Source: Gadus chalcogrammus
Lineage: Eukaryota > Chordata > Actinopteri > Gadiformes > Gadidae
NCBI RefSeq assembly: GCF_026213295.1
Contig: NC_079426.1
Coordinates: 25,690,402-25,754,401, forward strand
Length of the DNA: 64,000 nucleotides
Reading direction: 5' to 3'
Positions 1 through 11,071 of this stretch are shown piece after piece. A model generated the notes under the pieces. That model worked only from the letters and a program-made list of their open reading frames with translations, made no database searches and was not told the DNA's origin. The first letter of the stretch is position 1; each line of letters begins with the position of its first letter. A program made the position numbers and the translations under genes.

Positions 1-129
1 ATCCGTCAAAATCTTGTGCTTTACATAGCATTGTTGGTATGTATTCTTTGTATTTTGAATTAATTTGAAAGTATTCATCACTGTTTTGACGTTAGTGTAA
101 AGTTTTTATAGTTTTCATCTCAAGATAGT

Positions 130-441
130 TCAAATGTACTACGGCTACACAAATACCATGTTATGTCACATGTGGGTCATTTGACGACGATAATAGTGTT
201 GTAATGACCAAAAAGAAGGTTGTTTTCAAGTTAATATTCTTCATTATTTGTTTGAGATGAGTACAAATGAGATTTCAGATTTCTCTGCCTTTTTATTCGT
301 GTGTTGTGTTGCAGTTTCACCTTTTTCCATGTGCTTCCAATAAACCTGTGGAAGTGAGAAATACATCTGCGGAGTCTTGGTGTTTTGGGAAAGAGTTTAG
401 CTGGCCGTCAGGGTATTAGTAGACATGCCGAGGACGGCACA
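130..441 (+). repeat. LTR/leader-like repeat of a BEL/Pao element, copy A
   Basis: This segment recurs with a few substitutions and short indels at 32165-32469; both copies start at TCAAATGTACTACGG and end at GACGGCACA. It sits immediately upstream of gag-like and integrase-like remnants of BEL/Pao type. That position suggests an LTR 3' part plus untranslated leader. The exact LTR boundary and primer-binding site could not be fixed. Confidence 0.55.
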
Positions 442-858
442 GTGAAACAACGGCTATAGAGCAAGCGAGATAAAGCAGAGAAAGTTGGAAGCCAACCGAC
501 ATGACGTTGTCATACCCATCCAGTGGACGATCAACGGAGCATTCTCTACAGTCAAGTGCTACAGAGGAGAGTTCGCATGGAAGTACAGCAACACAGGAGA
601 ACCCCCACAGCGCATTGTAAAGGACACACTCACAAGTATTTTGTTCAGAGAGACCAAGTTCATCATCAGCGGGGTCTGCAGCAGTCAGAGCAAGAGCAAA
701 AGCCGAAGCAGCAAAGGCACGGCTATCCTATGCTAAAGAGGAGGCTACAACAAACTAAGTTGGTAGTGTCTTTAGAAATGCTCAAACATAAAAAAGAGGC
801 TGCAGCAGCCATTGCTGAAGCAGAGGCATTTGAAGCTGCTCCTGATGTAAAGAGTTAG
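425..858 (+). pseudogene. BEL/Pao gag remnant, frameshifted
   Basis: A short reading frame opens at an ATG at 425 and hits TGA at 443. In-frame sequence then continues to a stop near 734, and a second frame carries an Ala/Glu-rich segment (KEAAAAIAEAEAFEAA) to 858. The Lys/Ala/Glu-rich helical composition matches the region between the N-terminal part and the zinc knuckles of fish BEL/Pao Gag proteins as I know them. The change of frame and the early stop mean it is not translatable as one protein. Gag would form the capsid-like particle of the retrotransposon. The family call rests mainly on the integrase remnant just downstream. Confidence 0.5.
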
Positions 859-1161
859 AGACATAGTTGTGACCTGAACATAGACTCTGTTCCTTTAGAA
901 GCCTCACAATGCACAAAGCAGTATTTGCTTGATCAACTTAAAGAAAGGGATTCAGAATTACAGTCATGTGATAACAGTGACACACGGGCAAAGACAGCGC
1001 CGGTCCCTAGCCACAACGTGTAACCTCCACCACTAAAGCCTGAAGCTAGTCCTTTCTATCCACATCAGAACAATACTGCTCCACATTGTCTTGTCTCACA
1101 GCAGCATTACACCAGCGCATACGAGGACACTGACGAGCCAACAGGTTCAGGTTGCCTGGAG

Positions 1162-1485
1162 ATGTTCGTCTACCTCACAAACTTCATTGGCGCCTGTAAA
1201 GAACTGAAGATAGCCTCAAACATTAACAGCACCGCAGTAAAGACTTACCGCTCAGACAAGGGCTGCACCTGGTCCTTTAATCCTCCACATGCATCCGATT
1301 GTGGTGGATCATGGGAGAGAATGATAGGGGTGGCGAGGAGAATTCTGGACGCAATGTTCCTCAAGCTGAAAGACAAGCTCACCCTCAAAGTGCTGGTGAC
1401 TTTCATGGCAGAAATTGCAGCGATCATCAACGACAGGCCACTTGTTCCAGTGACTATGGATAGGCCTGTCGCGATAAGCAATTAA
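1162..1485 (+). pseudogene. BEL/Pao integrase C-terminal fragment
   Basis: The frame contains FNPPHASDCGGSWERMIGVA followed by RRILDAM and, further on, AAIINDRPLVPV. This pattern (PPHAS..GGSWERMIG..RRIL...IIN.RPL) is the hallmark of the BEL/Pao integrase after its catalytic core. Integrase joins the retrotransposon cDNA to chromosomal DNA. The catalytic core, reverse transcriptase, RNase H and protease are absent. The gag-like frame at 425-858 lies only about 300 bases upstream, so most of pol has been deleted. The fragment ends at a TAA where AT-rich sequence begins. Confident as a family call; non-functional. Confidence 0.8.
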
Positions 1486-1616
1486 TCAATTAATTGCGCG
1501 ATAAATTAAAATGAGCGATAATCTTTTGCCGGATGCAATAATTTCCATTCGCACGCTTGTTTGTTTTCCTTGTGTCTCTATCTATCAAAGAGACTGGATA
1601 TCAATAGTTTTTACTT

Positions 1617-1859
1617 TTGATATACTGGCTTTACACAGAGTGCAGCATGAGAGTGCCCTGTGAAGAGGAGAGCAAGAGAACAAAACTTTGGAGGAATAAA
1701 AAGATGGAGTTGGTGTCTAGGCCGAACGCGACAGCTGCTTTTTTGGACCACTTCGGCTTCAAACGCAACCGTCGGGGCGAACCTACTAACCTGAGCGACC
1801 CGAGATGTCGCATTTGTTTGAAAACAATATTGACAAACACGCCAATACAACATTCATGA
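1617..1859 (+). pseudogene. hAT transposase, BED zinc-finger exon remnant
   Basis: The frame reads AAFLDHFGFKRNRRGEPTNL followed by a CRIC pair. This matches the start of a BED-type zinc finger (aromatic-rich helix, then C-x2-C) as in ZBED1-like hAT transposases. The His pair expected downstream falls near NTPIQHS but is not convincing. More of the same gene follows at 2035-2639 and 4505-4954. The BED finger binds the transposon ends. Stops and frame changes between the pieces make this a relic. Confidence 0.55.
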
Positions 1860-2034
1860 ATCTTCACCCTAAACACAATCACCCGATGCAGTTCTCCCAG
1901 CTTGGGACAAAACGAACAGATGGGAAGTCTCCATCTTCCCTAACCCACAATCACTGGGGCGTTTAGTCGGCAAACAAAGTACAACACAGACTGGTGCGCG
2001 CTCACTGACGTGTAGGTTGCTTCATCGCTAGAGA

Positions 2035-2639
2035 GATGATGCCCTTTAGTATCATGGGAAAGCCTGCATTTCGACGAATGCTGACAACATTTGACAGCAA
2101 CTACGAATTGCCTGGGAGAACATACGTGTCAAATGGCATTTCCACAACTGTACAACAGTATTAAAGACGACATACTAAAGGAGATCAAAGACATTGCATT
2201 TTACTCAGCCACTACAGATATGTGACCCCCTATATGAACTTGACCATGCACTACATAACTGCTGACTGGACCCTGCACACAAGTTTTAGAGACCAGATAT
2301 GTCCCAGATAATCATACTGCTGACATCCTTGGAGAAAACCTGAAGTCTGCTGTAGCAGACTGGGGACTGGATGAGCACAAACTAGTCTGTATCACTACAG
2401 ATAATGGTGCTAACATTGTTGCTGCAATAAGGAATCTTGGCTGGTCCTTGATCAATTGCTTTGGCCACAACCTCCACCTTGCTGTGTGCCATGGTCTGGA
2501 CAGCGACAAAGATCGGACAGCGCGTGCAGTAGGACTCTGTAAAAGTATGGTCAACCTATTCAACATGAGCTGGCTTGAGAGGAGAAACCTGAGGAAGGCA
2601 CAGAGTGAGGCTAATCTCCCCTAACACAGTCTAATACTG
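2035..2639 (+). pseudogene. ZBED-type hAT transposase, central exon remnant
   Basis: Read across frames, the segment carries recognisable hAT RNase H-fold pieces: the end-of-core region around 2500-2640 reads like the FNMSWLERRN...AQSEANLP stretch of ZBED transposases, and upstream parts are broken by many stops and shifts. The segment ends at ACTG|GTGAG (donor GT at 2640-2641). Coding homology resumes precisely after a TTTCCCACAG acceptor at 4504, so the intervening 1.86 kb is an intron holding a LINE. Not functional. Confidence 0.5.
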
Positions 2640-2902
2640 GTGAGAGATGTTTAATTCATTGATAGTTTAATTTAATGCATCGAATGATTACAATTGCACT
2701 GAGTTTATGGTACAGTGTATGACGACATGAATGTACTGACTGAGTGAATGAGACGATGAGAATGTATTATTTATTGACTATTTATTGCTCTACTTTTTTT
2801 CTATGAGTCCAGTAGTGAGTGCAGTGCACTGAATTTCGATGTATAATGTATTACTGTGCAATAAATCTCTATTCTATAGTTTAATTTAACATAACCTGTC
2901 TT

Positions 2903-4335
2903 AATGATTATAGGCCTGTGGCACTTACTTCTGTAGTTATGAAGGTACTTGAGCGCCTAGTTTGTAGGTACTTGACGTACATCACGCTAGACCCTCACCA
3001 ATTTGCCTACAGGGCTAATAGGGGAGTGGACGATGCAGTTTCACTTTGCACACATTTCATTCTGCAACATCTGAACACTAAGTCCACCTATGCCCGTGTA
3101 CTGTTCATTGATTTTAGCTCGGCTTTCAATACCATCATTCCTGTCAGACTGTTCAACTTTCTCCTGGCCGCAGGAGTTAATGCTCTACTTTGTCAGTGGA
3201 TCTTAAACTTCCTGTCCAGTAGGAAACAGTGTGTTAAAATCCAGAATAATGTGTCATCACCAAGGATTGTGAACACTGGCGCCCCACAAGGGTGTGTCTT
3301 GTCACCTCTATTATTTTCTCTTTACACTAATAATTGTACATCAAACTCTGCATCTGTTAAAATGTTAAAGTTTGCAGATGACACCACTGTCATAGGCCTC
3401 ATATCTGATGGGGACGAATCTACCTACCGGAGTGAGGTTGAACAGCTGGTGCAGTGGTGTGAAGACAATAACCTTATACTAAATACAACCAAAACCAAAG
3501 AACTCATAATTGACTATAGGAAAAAGGCAGGCCAGCACCTTCCCATCTCCATTAATGGCCAAGTTGTGGAGTGGGTCTCCTCCTTCCGTTTCTTAGGCAC
3601 CACTATCCACCAGTCCCTATCATGGAACCTGAACATTAGTCTTATTATTTCCAAATCCCATCAGAGATTATACTTCCTCCGTCAGCTGAGGAAGTTTGGG
3701 GTAAGTCAGGCAGGCATGACCCATTTTTATCGTGCAGCCATCGAAAGCGTGCTCACCTTCTCCATCCTGGTCTGGTATGGTAGTGCTACCAGCCAGGACA
3801 AACAACAGCTTGAGAGGGTAGTACGCAAGGCCTCTAAAATCATTGGCTGTAGTCTGCCTACCATAGGCTTGCACTATGACACCAGAATTTCCAGGAAAAC
3901 TAGGAAGATCATCTCTGACCCCTCTCATCCAGCACACCACTTATTCACACTCTTACCATCAGGGAGGAGGTACAGAAGCATCACAAGTAAAACATCACGC
4001 TTTAGGGATAGTACCTACCTACAAGCTATACGCCACTTGAACAAGCACTAAGCACTTCAAGGTCTTTAAGATCTTCATGGTCTACCTCACTTGCAGTTTT
4101 TGCACCACTGTACTGTACTTTACTGCTGTCATTCTCTGCGAACCATGCATTGTGTGTTTTTTATGTGTGTTAAGTGTTGTACTCCTTGTTATTTATGTAC
4201 CGTTTTGGCTTTTTGTGTTGTTATGTTGTGTTGTTATGTTGCTGTGTAATACATGTGAGCATACCAAAACAAATTCCTATCAACTGTATTTTATATATTG
4301 TTGAAATGGCTATAATAAACTTGAACTTGAACTAA
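2903..4335 (+). mobile_element. L2-like (CR1/L2 group) LINE, 5'-truncated
   Basis: A 5'-truncated non-LTR retrotransposon lies in the intron of the ZBED-type hAT pseudogene. Homology starts inside the reverse transcriptase at DYRPVALTS. The 3' end is the short repetitive tail AACTTGAACTTGAACT after an untranslated region. Such a short tandem 3' tail instead of poly(A) is known for L2-clade elements. Rex1/Babar is the main alternative clade. A target-site duplication was not identified. Confidence 0.75.
2918..4051 (+). CDS. L2-like LINE reverse transcriptase, 5'-truncated ORF (377 codons)
   Basis: The open frame carries the reverse transcriptase motifs in order: VLFIDFSSAF (residues 61-70, catalytic Asp at 65), GAPQGCVLSP (121-130), and the catalytic KFADDTT box (151-157), then the thumb and a C-terminal region with SHPAHHLFTLLPSGRR typical of fish L2-type elements. 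The enzyme copies element RNA at a nicked chromosomal target. The endonuclease domain and the first RT motifs are missing because the element is 5'-truncated, and the annotated Met is only the first Met in the truncated frame. The frame itself is uninterrupted to a TAA at 4049, so the insertion is not very old. Confidence 0.85.
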   Translation: MALTSVVMKVLERLVCRYLTYITLDPHQFAYRANRGVDDAVSLCTHFILQHLNTKSTYARVLFIDFSSAFNTIIPVRLFNFLLAAGVNALLCQWILNFLSSRKQCVKIQNNVSSPRIVNTGAPQGCVLSPLLFSLYTNNCTSNSASVKMLKFADDTTVIGLISDGDESTYRSEVEQLVQWCEDNNLILNTTKTKELIIDYRKKAGQHLPISINGQVVEWVSSFRFLGTTIHQSLSWNLNISLIISKSHQRLYFLRQLRKFGVSQAGMTHFYRAAIESVLTFSILVWYGSATSQDKQQLERVVRKASKIIGCSLPTIGLHYDTRISRKTRKIISDPSHPAHHLFTLLPSGRRYRSITSKTSRFRDSTYLQAIRHLNKH

Positions 4336-4504
4336 TTTGCAACAGAAAATATTTAAAGAGTTGTTATTCTTATTTCATAGTAGCCTGTAGACCTGGAGAA
4401 TAACCTGTAGAATCTAATTGAGTCTGTAGTCGTATGCACTGGCATATAAAAATACATAGACATAGACTAACTAATGAACAAGAACATTATTATCTTTCCC
4501 ACAG

Positions 4505-4954
4505 GATGTTGTCACACGATGGGGCACTAAGCAGAAGATGGTAGAGAGGGTGCTTGAGCTACTTCCAGCCATAAGAAGTGTCCTGGTTCAAGACAGAAAA
4601 TATAGCCACCTCAAACCAACCTGGCAGGATGTTTCTGTGTTGGAGTCCATCAACGCAGCAATGAAACCACTAGCTGACTTCACAGACGTCCTCTCTGGGG
4701 AAAAATCTTTCACAGTGTCCTCAGTTAAACCTGTGCTGGAACTGATTAAAGACGACCTTCTCTCTCCAGGCCCCGATGACACTGCACTGACAGCCGGCAT
4801 TAAACAAAACATGTGCAGGGTCCTGACTGAAAAATACAAATCACCTGGAATCCAAGTCCTCCTGAGAAAGGCCACCATCTTGGATCCAAGGTATCGTGGC
4901 AGCATGGAGGAGGCAGAGGCATTGGATGGCCCAATCCTAATGTCCAGACTCTGA
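4505..4954 (+). pseudogene. ZBED-type hAT transposase, C-proximal exon
   Basis: After a pyrimidine-rich acceptor ending CAG at 4504, the frame reads DVVTRWGTKQKMVERVLE, then TWQDVSVLESINAAMKPL and DPRYRG. The order TRWGS/T....ERVLE.....PTWQD..VLE.....PL..FTD is characteristic of ZBED1-like hAT transposases just before the dimerisation domain. The frame is open for 138 codons and stops at 4952. The C-terminal dimerisation (hATC) domain is not visible afterwards, so the gene is truncated as well as broken upstream. Confidence 0.75.
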
Positions 4955-5039
4955 CTGACATTGATGCGCGTTCTTGCAAAATTATTGTCCCAATGTCGAA
5001 TTCCAAAGGGTTTGAGTCCACACTTACCGAGCCCTTTTC

Positions 5040-5283
5040 CGTGGGTCTGCATCAGTTCACCTGAGGGAATTACCCACAGTTCAAGGCGTTGTGACGTTTC
5101 CCGCAGAGACCATAGGGAAATCCGGAAATTAGGAAGGTAAACAACAAGACGACGCTACTGTCAATCATGGACATATTATAGAATGGACACCGGATTCCAA
5201 AGTGGCGCCCATTCATTCCTATGTAAACTGCTCAATGGCGCAGGGCAACATCAAGGAGAGATATGCTTCCGATCCACCAGAAG
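5040..5283. other. No gene seen; flank of palindrome
   Basis: Spacer between the hAT relic and the palindrome. No convincing coding frame or repeat structure was seen. Confidence 0.4.
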
Positions 5284-5549
5284 GTCCTACCGCCCTGAAA
5301 TTTGAATACCATATTCTAGGGCCTAACTGGGACCCCCGCAACAAAAATTGACCCGGTAGGACCCCGAGGGCAGGAATTCTAGGGCCTAACTGGGACCCCC
5401 GCACCCAAACTTGGCCCGGTCGGACCCCGAGGGCAGGCCCCCCCTTCCTGCCCTCGGGGTCCGACCGGGCCAAGTTTCAGTGTGGGGGTCCCAGTTAGGC
5501 CCTAGAATAAGGTATTCAAATTTCAGGGCGGTAGGACCTTCCTATCTCA
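5284..5549. repeat. Large GC-rich inverted repeat with an internally duplicated arm
   Basis: The two arms meet near 5445 at GGCAGG-CCCCCCTT-CCTGCC. The right arm (about 5449-5549: CCTGCCCTCGGGGTCCGACC ... GCGGTAGGACCTT) is the reverse complement of the left arm (AAGGTCCTACCGC ... GGTCGGACCCCGAGGGCAGG). The left arm carries an extra copy of the unit with TCTAGGGCCTAACTGGGACC (starting near 5316 and 5378), so a single strand could fold into a long hairpin. Identity of the parent element unknown. Confidence 0.85.
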
Positions 5550-5559
5550 AAAACTGTTT

Positions 5560-6440
5560 TTCCACCACATTCTGAACAACTAGGTCTTGCAGGCAACACT
5601 TCTGAGGGGCTTTGTCCAAATAACAGTCCATTTGGTAAAACAATTTTTATCTATGGTCTAGAACTCCAAATCTCGGATATGACATTCTCGGGACCAGGGG
5701 AAATGTGTGTAAACATTTAAGCATCCCTAGCTATCTCGAAGAGGCCGGAAAAGGGGCCTGACCTCCAACAGTAGAGTAAATGTACAAAAGACAGAGATAG
5801 TTTCTAGTCCCCATTTTTTGTGGGATGGGGGTGTACATTTGTGGCTTAAGGTGTGCAGACACAGCTGGCCTGCACTCAAAAAAATGAACTAGGGCATGTG
5901 TTTGATTAGCAAGCTAGGAATATGTTGAGATGAAATGATTGAAACATGTTTTTAGTCATTACATGATTCATTCTTGTTCATAATAGCTGATTTGAAGAAA
6001 ATGCAGATCAATTAGAAACATATATATCAATCCAATGTGAAGTGGAATAATCAAGACAATGACTGTGGTATTGCGAGCTATTGCGCATGCTCGTTCACGC
6101 CCTTGACCGACCGGATGACACGGACTGATACCGACGGACTAGCACGGGGCTTACGGGGTAAGTAATTCATATCTAAAATCACAAATGTATATTATTTAAC
6201 CGTGTGAGTGTTAAATTGTACTTATTAGCCCTTATGATACATTTCCGAGAAAATTTCTCAAGTTTTCTCTGTCACTTGTTTCCCAGTTAGCGCTAAGTAG
6301 CTCAACTCCGCCTTGCTAGGTTTCTATAATTTACACCCATGGACCACCCGAGTATTCTCAAAGTTGATTTTCGTGCTTTGTATTGAAAGAAATGGCAATG
6401 TATGTGTATACAACCAGATTTGTAAGTACTCATGCGAGAG
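5560..6440. other. No gene seen
   Basis: About 0.9 kb of AT-rich non-coding sequence with no long frame, splice-bounded exon or terminal repeat that I can support. Confidence 0.4.
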
Positions 6441-6441
6441 A

Positions 6442-6573
6442 CACGTGTGCATTGGTAGCGGGGGAGGGCCAGCACATAGTCATAGCCATGTTGCTAGCGC
6501 ACGTGTGCATGGGTAGTGGGGGAGTGCTAGCACATGGTCATAGCTTTGGTGTTAGTGCACGTGTGCATCAGTG
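6442..6573 (+). repeat. 58-bp minisatellite, about 2.3 units
   Basis: CACGTGTGCAT starts at 6442, 6500 and 6558, an exact 58-base spacing. Each unit contains GGGGGAG, AGCACAT and TCATAGC. It lies about 50 bases outside the left end of the large Merlin-type transposon. Confidence 0.8.
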
Positions 6574-6625
6574 TTAATTTAGTTTACGAAAAATATGACG
6601 AGAAATGTTTGTCAACAACTTTTTT

Positions 6626-7817
6626 GGTAACACTTTAGTTTGATAGTCCACTGTTGACACTCAACAAGCCATCAGTAGATACTCAGTTGCATTTCAACAG
6701 TTAATTGAGTTGACAATCAACTGAACTATATCAACAGATAAGTAACATGTATTCAACTAACTGTAAGTTAACTATAAGTTGCACTATTAGTAGATGGTTA
6801 GTTGATATTTGACAGAGCTTGTTCAACCTATAAGAAACATGGATTCAACTAACTGTCTGTTAACTATAAGTTGCACTATTAGTAGATGTTGTTTTGTACA
6901 CGTAGCATGCATTCAACTGTCAGTTAACTATTAGTTGCATTATTAGTAGATGGTTAGTTGATAACCAACAAAGCTTTCAACAAAGCTTTCAACAAAGCTT
7001 TCAACAGATAAGAAACAAGCATTCAACTAACTAAGTTAACTACACGTTGCACTATTAGCTGGTGTTTAGTTGATATTCAACAGTGAGTTAGTTGATACTC
7101 TACAGAGCTTGTCAACAAATATGTAACATGCATTCAACTAAGTGTTAGTTAATAGGATATTTTTATTTTGTTAATTTATTTTTACAAAAACAGTCTGCAA
7201 CAGACATTGTGCTTTTTACTACATGTTATTTACAAATATTCAATTATCAGTTGAGTGTCAACTTCTAGTAAGTTGACTATCAACTGCTGTTATTAACCAA
7301 TTCTCAACTTACGTTTCATATGGATCAACTTTCCTCCACTCACAAGGAACACATCTAACATCTAATAGTGTCTACACACTATTAACAGAGCAAAACAGAG
7401 AAAATAGTTGACTATCAGTTGATTCTCAACAAACTATCAGTCGATATTCAATTAAGCATTAGTAGACAGGTCTTAGGACTGTCAAATTAAACTGAAAACA
7501 GTTTAGTGTGTGCAAACTATTAACAGAGCAAAACAGAGAAAATAGTTGATTCTCAACAAACTATCAGTCGATATTCAACCAAGTATTAGTAGAGAGGTCT
7601 TAGGACTGTCAAATTAAAGTGAAAACAGTTGATAACAGTAGACAAACTACAAACTAGTAACTGTACAAAATAGAGACAAGTTTTGCTCAACTGATCAGTA
7701 ACACTGGATGACCGCAAAGTGAAATAAACAACACATAAGCAGCATATCAGAGAAGAAAGCAACTTTATTATTAAAAAAAAAACTAAACTTTAACAGAACT
7801 CTTTTTACAAAGGAAGA
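6626..7817 (+). repeat. Left terminal inverted repeat of the Merlin-type element
   Basis: About 1.19 kb, reverse complementary to 16989-18342. It contains several degenerate copies of a roughly 70-120-bp module with CATTCAACTAACTG, GTTAACTATAAGTTGCAC and TATTAGTAGATGGTTAGTTG, then an inner part with AGAGCAAAACAGAG...GTTGATTCTCAACAAAC units. TTTATT at about 7763-7769 reads AATAAA on the minus strand, a poly(A) signal correctly placed after the transposase stop at 7961. Confidence 0.85.
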
Positions 7818-10350
7818 GTTCGAAGAGTCAAAAGAACCAAGCATACTATAAACCGTTTGAACAAATACAACAAAAACTTTTCTTTTAAAAATAAATTAAA
7901 ACACTCTCCCCTTTCTCCTGTCCATTTCAGCCTATTTTGATCAATGCCAAGCTCTGCTTCCTATGTCTGATAGGAACACCTTATTTCCTTGACAAGCCTG
8001 CCAAGGACACCTTCTGAATTTTCCCTCGCTAACCAGTAGGTCCACTCAATAAAGCAGAGCTGCTCTTTCAAGGCCTTCTCCGACCGATTCCCCCGCATTC
8101 TCCAAATTTCCTTTTTATAGGTCTGCCACGCTCTCTCGAGGTTCTGAGTATGGAGTCCTGTCTGAGGGTCAACATAATGTTGGCTGTGGTTCACCCTGAC
8201 ATGCCTGTAGCCCTCTGTGGCGAGACCAGCATACGCTCTCCACTCATCACTTACGACGAGACTGTGACGCTTCACATGCTTTTTGATGATAGGAACAAGG
8301 GTCTCCTTATTTCTTCTCTGTCCGAGGCGAAGAATAGGACGCCTGTCAGACTGTTTGATTTGGAGCATTCCAAAGACCCATGTCCTTTTTCTCCTCCAGC
8401 TGTTCCCGAAGCGCCCTTTCCGTACTGCCAAAACACAATATAAATGTTATACAATAAATAATACCCTAAAGTCAAATATATACATAATCAAGAAAACCAC
8501 TCAATGTTATATTACAGCCAGTGAGAAGTATGATGATTATGCTAATTTCCAAATGATATAAATAATGGAGTAATATAAAAACTTTTGTTTTTTTAAGTTT
8601 GGAATGCATATTATTATTAGTATGTGTTGTTGCATGTCAACAGTGAATGAGTTGATAACTCTTTCATGCATTGAACTACCTGACAGTTACCAAGAAGTTG
8701 CATTATTACCTTGATATGATATAGCCTACGGTCTAATTTTATTTCTTATTTCAACTTGCTCTACCTGAAAACTATAATGTAGGCCATGTTTTCTTAAGGT
8801 ATAGATTAGTTATAGCAAATAGTATCAAAACACTCCGAGGCGTCTTCCATACTTCTTTAAAGATGCATGCAGCACACAAGTCATGACCTTGTCACTTTTC
8901 ATTGGCCCCTCCAATATGCCGATTTGCATGTGAATACAGTACATAGTGCTATTTATTTGATTGCATTAACATCATGAAGTACTTAAATTAATTTTTTTTT
9001 TCAAGTGTGGTTAAAACCATTCCAGGGAAAATATTTTGAATGGTGAGGCTTTTAATACAAATTCAGAAAATTCAGAAATTATGTTCATAGAGCCAAACTT
9101 CCACAATAATTAATCTAAAAGTAAGGCTTAAAGATTTCTCTAGAAGACAATTGATATTTCAACATTAAGTTTATAATAAAATTCAAAACAAGAACTGAGG
9201 AAAGATCAGATTTTTGATGAGTTGAAATTGAATGACCCCATATTTAGTGAATTATATTACAAATATACCTTGCGCTTATGGCAGAACTTGCTCTCGTCAA
9301 TGTGGACGATAGCGTTGACTCCACCGATTTTCTGGCCTTTTTCTTTCCTGTGCCTTTTAAGGCTTTTTAGGCAAATTCTTCGCAGTTTTTTAGACATCAT
9401 TGAGAGTGTAGCAGTGCTTTTAGTGATGCCATCCTGAAGCATGTCTACCTGCCGTAGCTGCAAACCCTGTGCAAATCTACAAAGAAAACAAAGATTTAAT
9501 CAGAACTGTTTACATACACAAAGAAAATATGTGCTTGTTTGATCAATCCGTAAGTCTACTTTTGTCACAAAGCTTTTTCTACTGAAAAACTACTGTTGCA
9601 ACTTGCAACTATAGTTTCAGCTTCAATTGTACAAACATTTCACACTCTGAACCTAGAGCTGTAATCTGTGAAATACTGGAGTTGGAGAAAACCTAAAATG
9701 ATTACCTGTGGATGTACTCCATCCATGTGAAGAGACTACAGTGTGAGTTTGAGAAAAGAGACTTGGTCCTTACACTTCTCCTCAAACGTCGACATCTTTT
9801 ACGACGGCACTCCCTGAAAATTGCAAACAAATTGGAAATTTAAATGATGTCTATAAGTTTGACATATACATACATACATTGTCTAACAACTGCTCAGCCT
9901 AAAACATTGTGGCAATGTAAATAACCCTTATTGATGATCATGTCATAAATTATAACTTGATCAAATAGATATCTTAAAACTTAAACTAGCTTGATACTAC
10001 ATATCAAGCTACATGCTTCCGGCTATTCGCTGTGTACAAGCTTATTCATCATTTCAATCATGCATTACAAAGGGGTAGGATTAAGTGAATAGTTCTTCCT
10101 ACTTGTTTCAGGCATATCAATTAAATATATCAAATTTTTTGTTTAATTTAATTTTTTGTGAATTGATTTGAACATCATTTTTGTCTATTGTATTTTCATG
10201 CTTTTAATTTTTTGATATGTCTGAAATAATAACATTGAATCAATCAAACCATTCATTAGCATTTGATTCATTAGTTTACATTACATTCAAATGGGAATTG
10301 TTAATAAGGGCTACCATACAAATATTGCAATATTAGCATTTGTTTTTTTG

Positions 10351-10650
10351 GGGCGGTGTCACGTTAAAATTGTACCGGGGGCGAAAATTGTACCGGCCTA
10401 CGTCATCACAACAGATTACGTAAGGGGTTGTCCGTTGCCAGGCAGGTTTCAATTGCGCTCATGTTGCCGAAGACGAAATAATATAATACAGATAACGGAT
10501 CGCGATAATAACACTTCGATTTTTACTTTATATTTGTATTGCATTCAATTGTTTAATCGAATTTAGCTAGTAAACTGAGTGTTTAATGTGTTCATAGTCT
10601 AGCTAGCTTGTGTTAATTTAATTTCCTTAATTAAATTTAGAGAATAGATT

Positions 10651-10702
<52 letters not shown>

Positions 10703-11071
10703 GTGAGCAGGCATTTACTAACTGGTAAATGTTTTTTATTATTATTATTCACGTTATCCCCATAACATTTAGCTATTACTGTGTAGGGAAATAGATAAAT
10801 ACAATGCAATACAATATAAATATAAAGTTAGGAACGCTAATAAATGTAGGGTAAATTTGTAAATAAGTGTTATCTGTCTTGTCGCGCTCAATGAACGAGT
10901 TTGCGAATGTTCAAGAACCTTCCACGTCATTCGACGCGATCGCCCGTCGCCCGTTGCCCGGCAACGGGAGACACGATCGTCTGTTGCCAGGCAGGTTTGG
11001 AATGGATTACTATGGATGACGTAGGCCGGTACAATTTTCGCCCCTGGTACAATTTTTAACGTGAAAGCACC
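10351..11071. mobile_element. Non-autonomous inverted-repeat element nested in transposase intron 1
   Basis: The left end carries ACGTTAAAATTGTACC, GGGGGCGAAAATTGTACCGG and CCTACGTCATC. The right end carries the inverse: GATGACGTAGGCCGGTACAA, TTTTCGCCCC and GGTACAATTTTTAACGT. Terminal repeats exceed 60 bases with indels near the tips; TTGCCAGGCAGGTTT occurs near both inner edges. No coding capacity. The superfamily and target duplication are not determined. It contains an (ATAG)n array at 10650-10702. Confidence 0.75.
10650..10702 (+). repeat. (ATAG)n microsatellite
   Basis: About 13 uninterrupted ATAG/GATA units within the nested inverted-repeat element. Confidence 0.95.
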
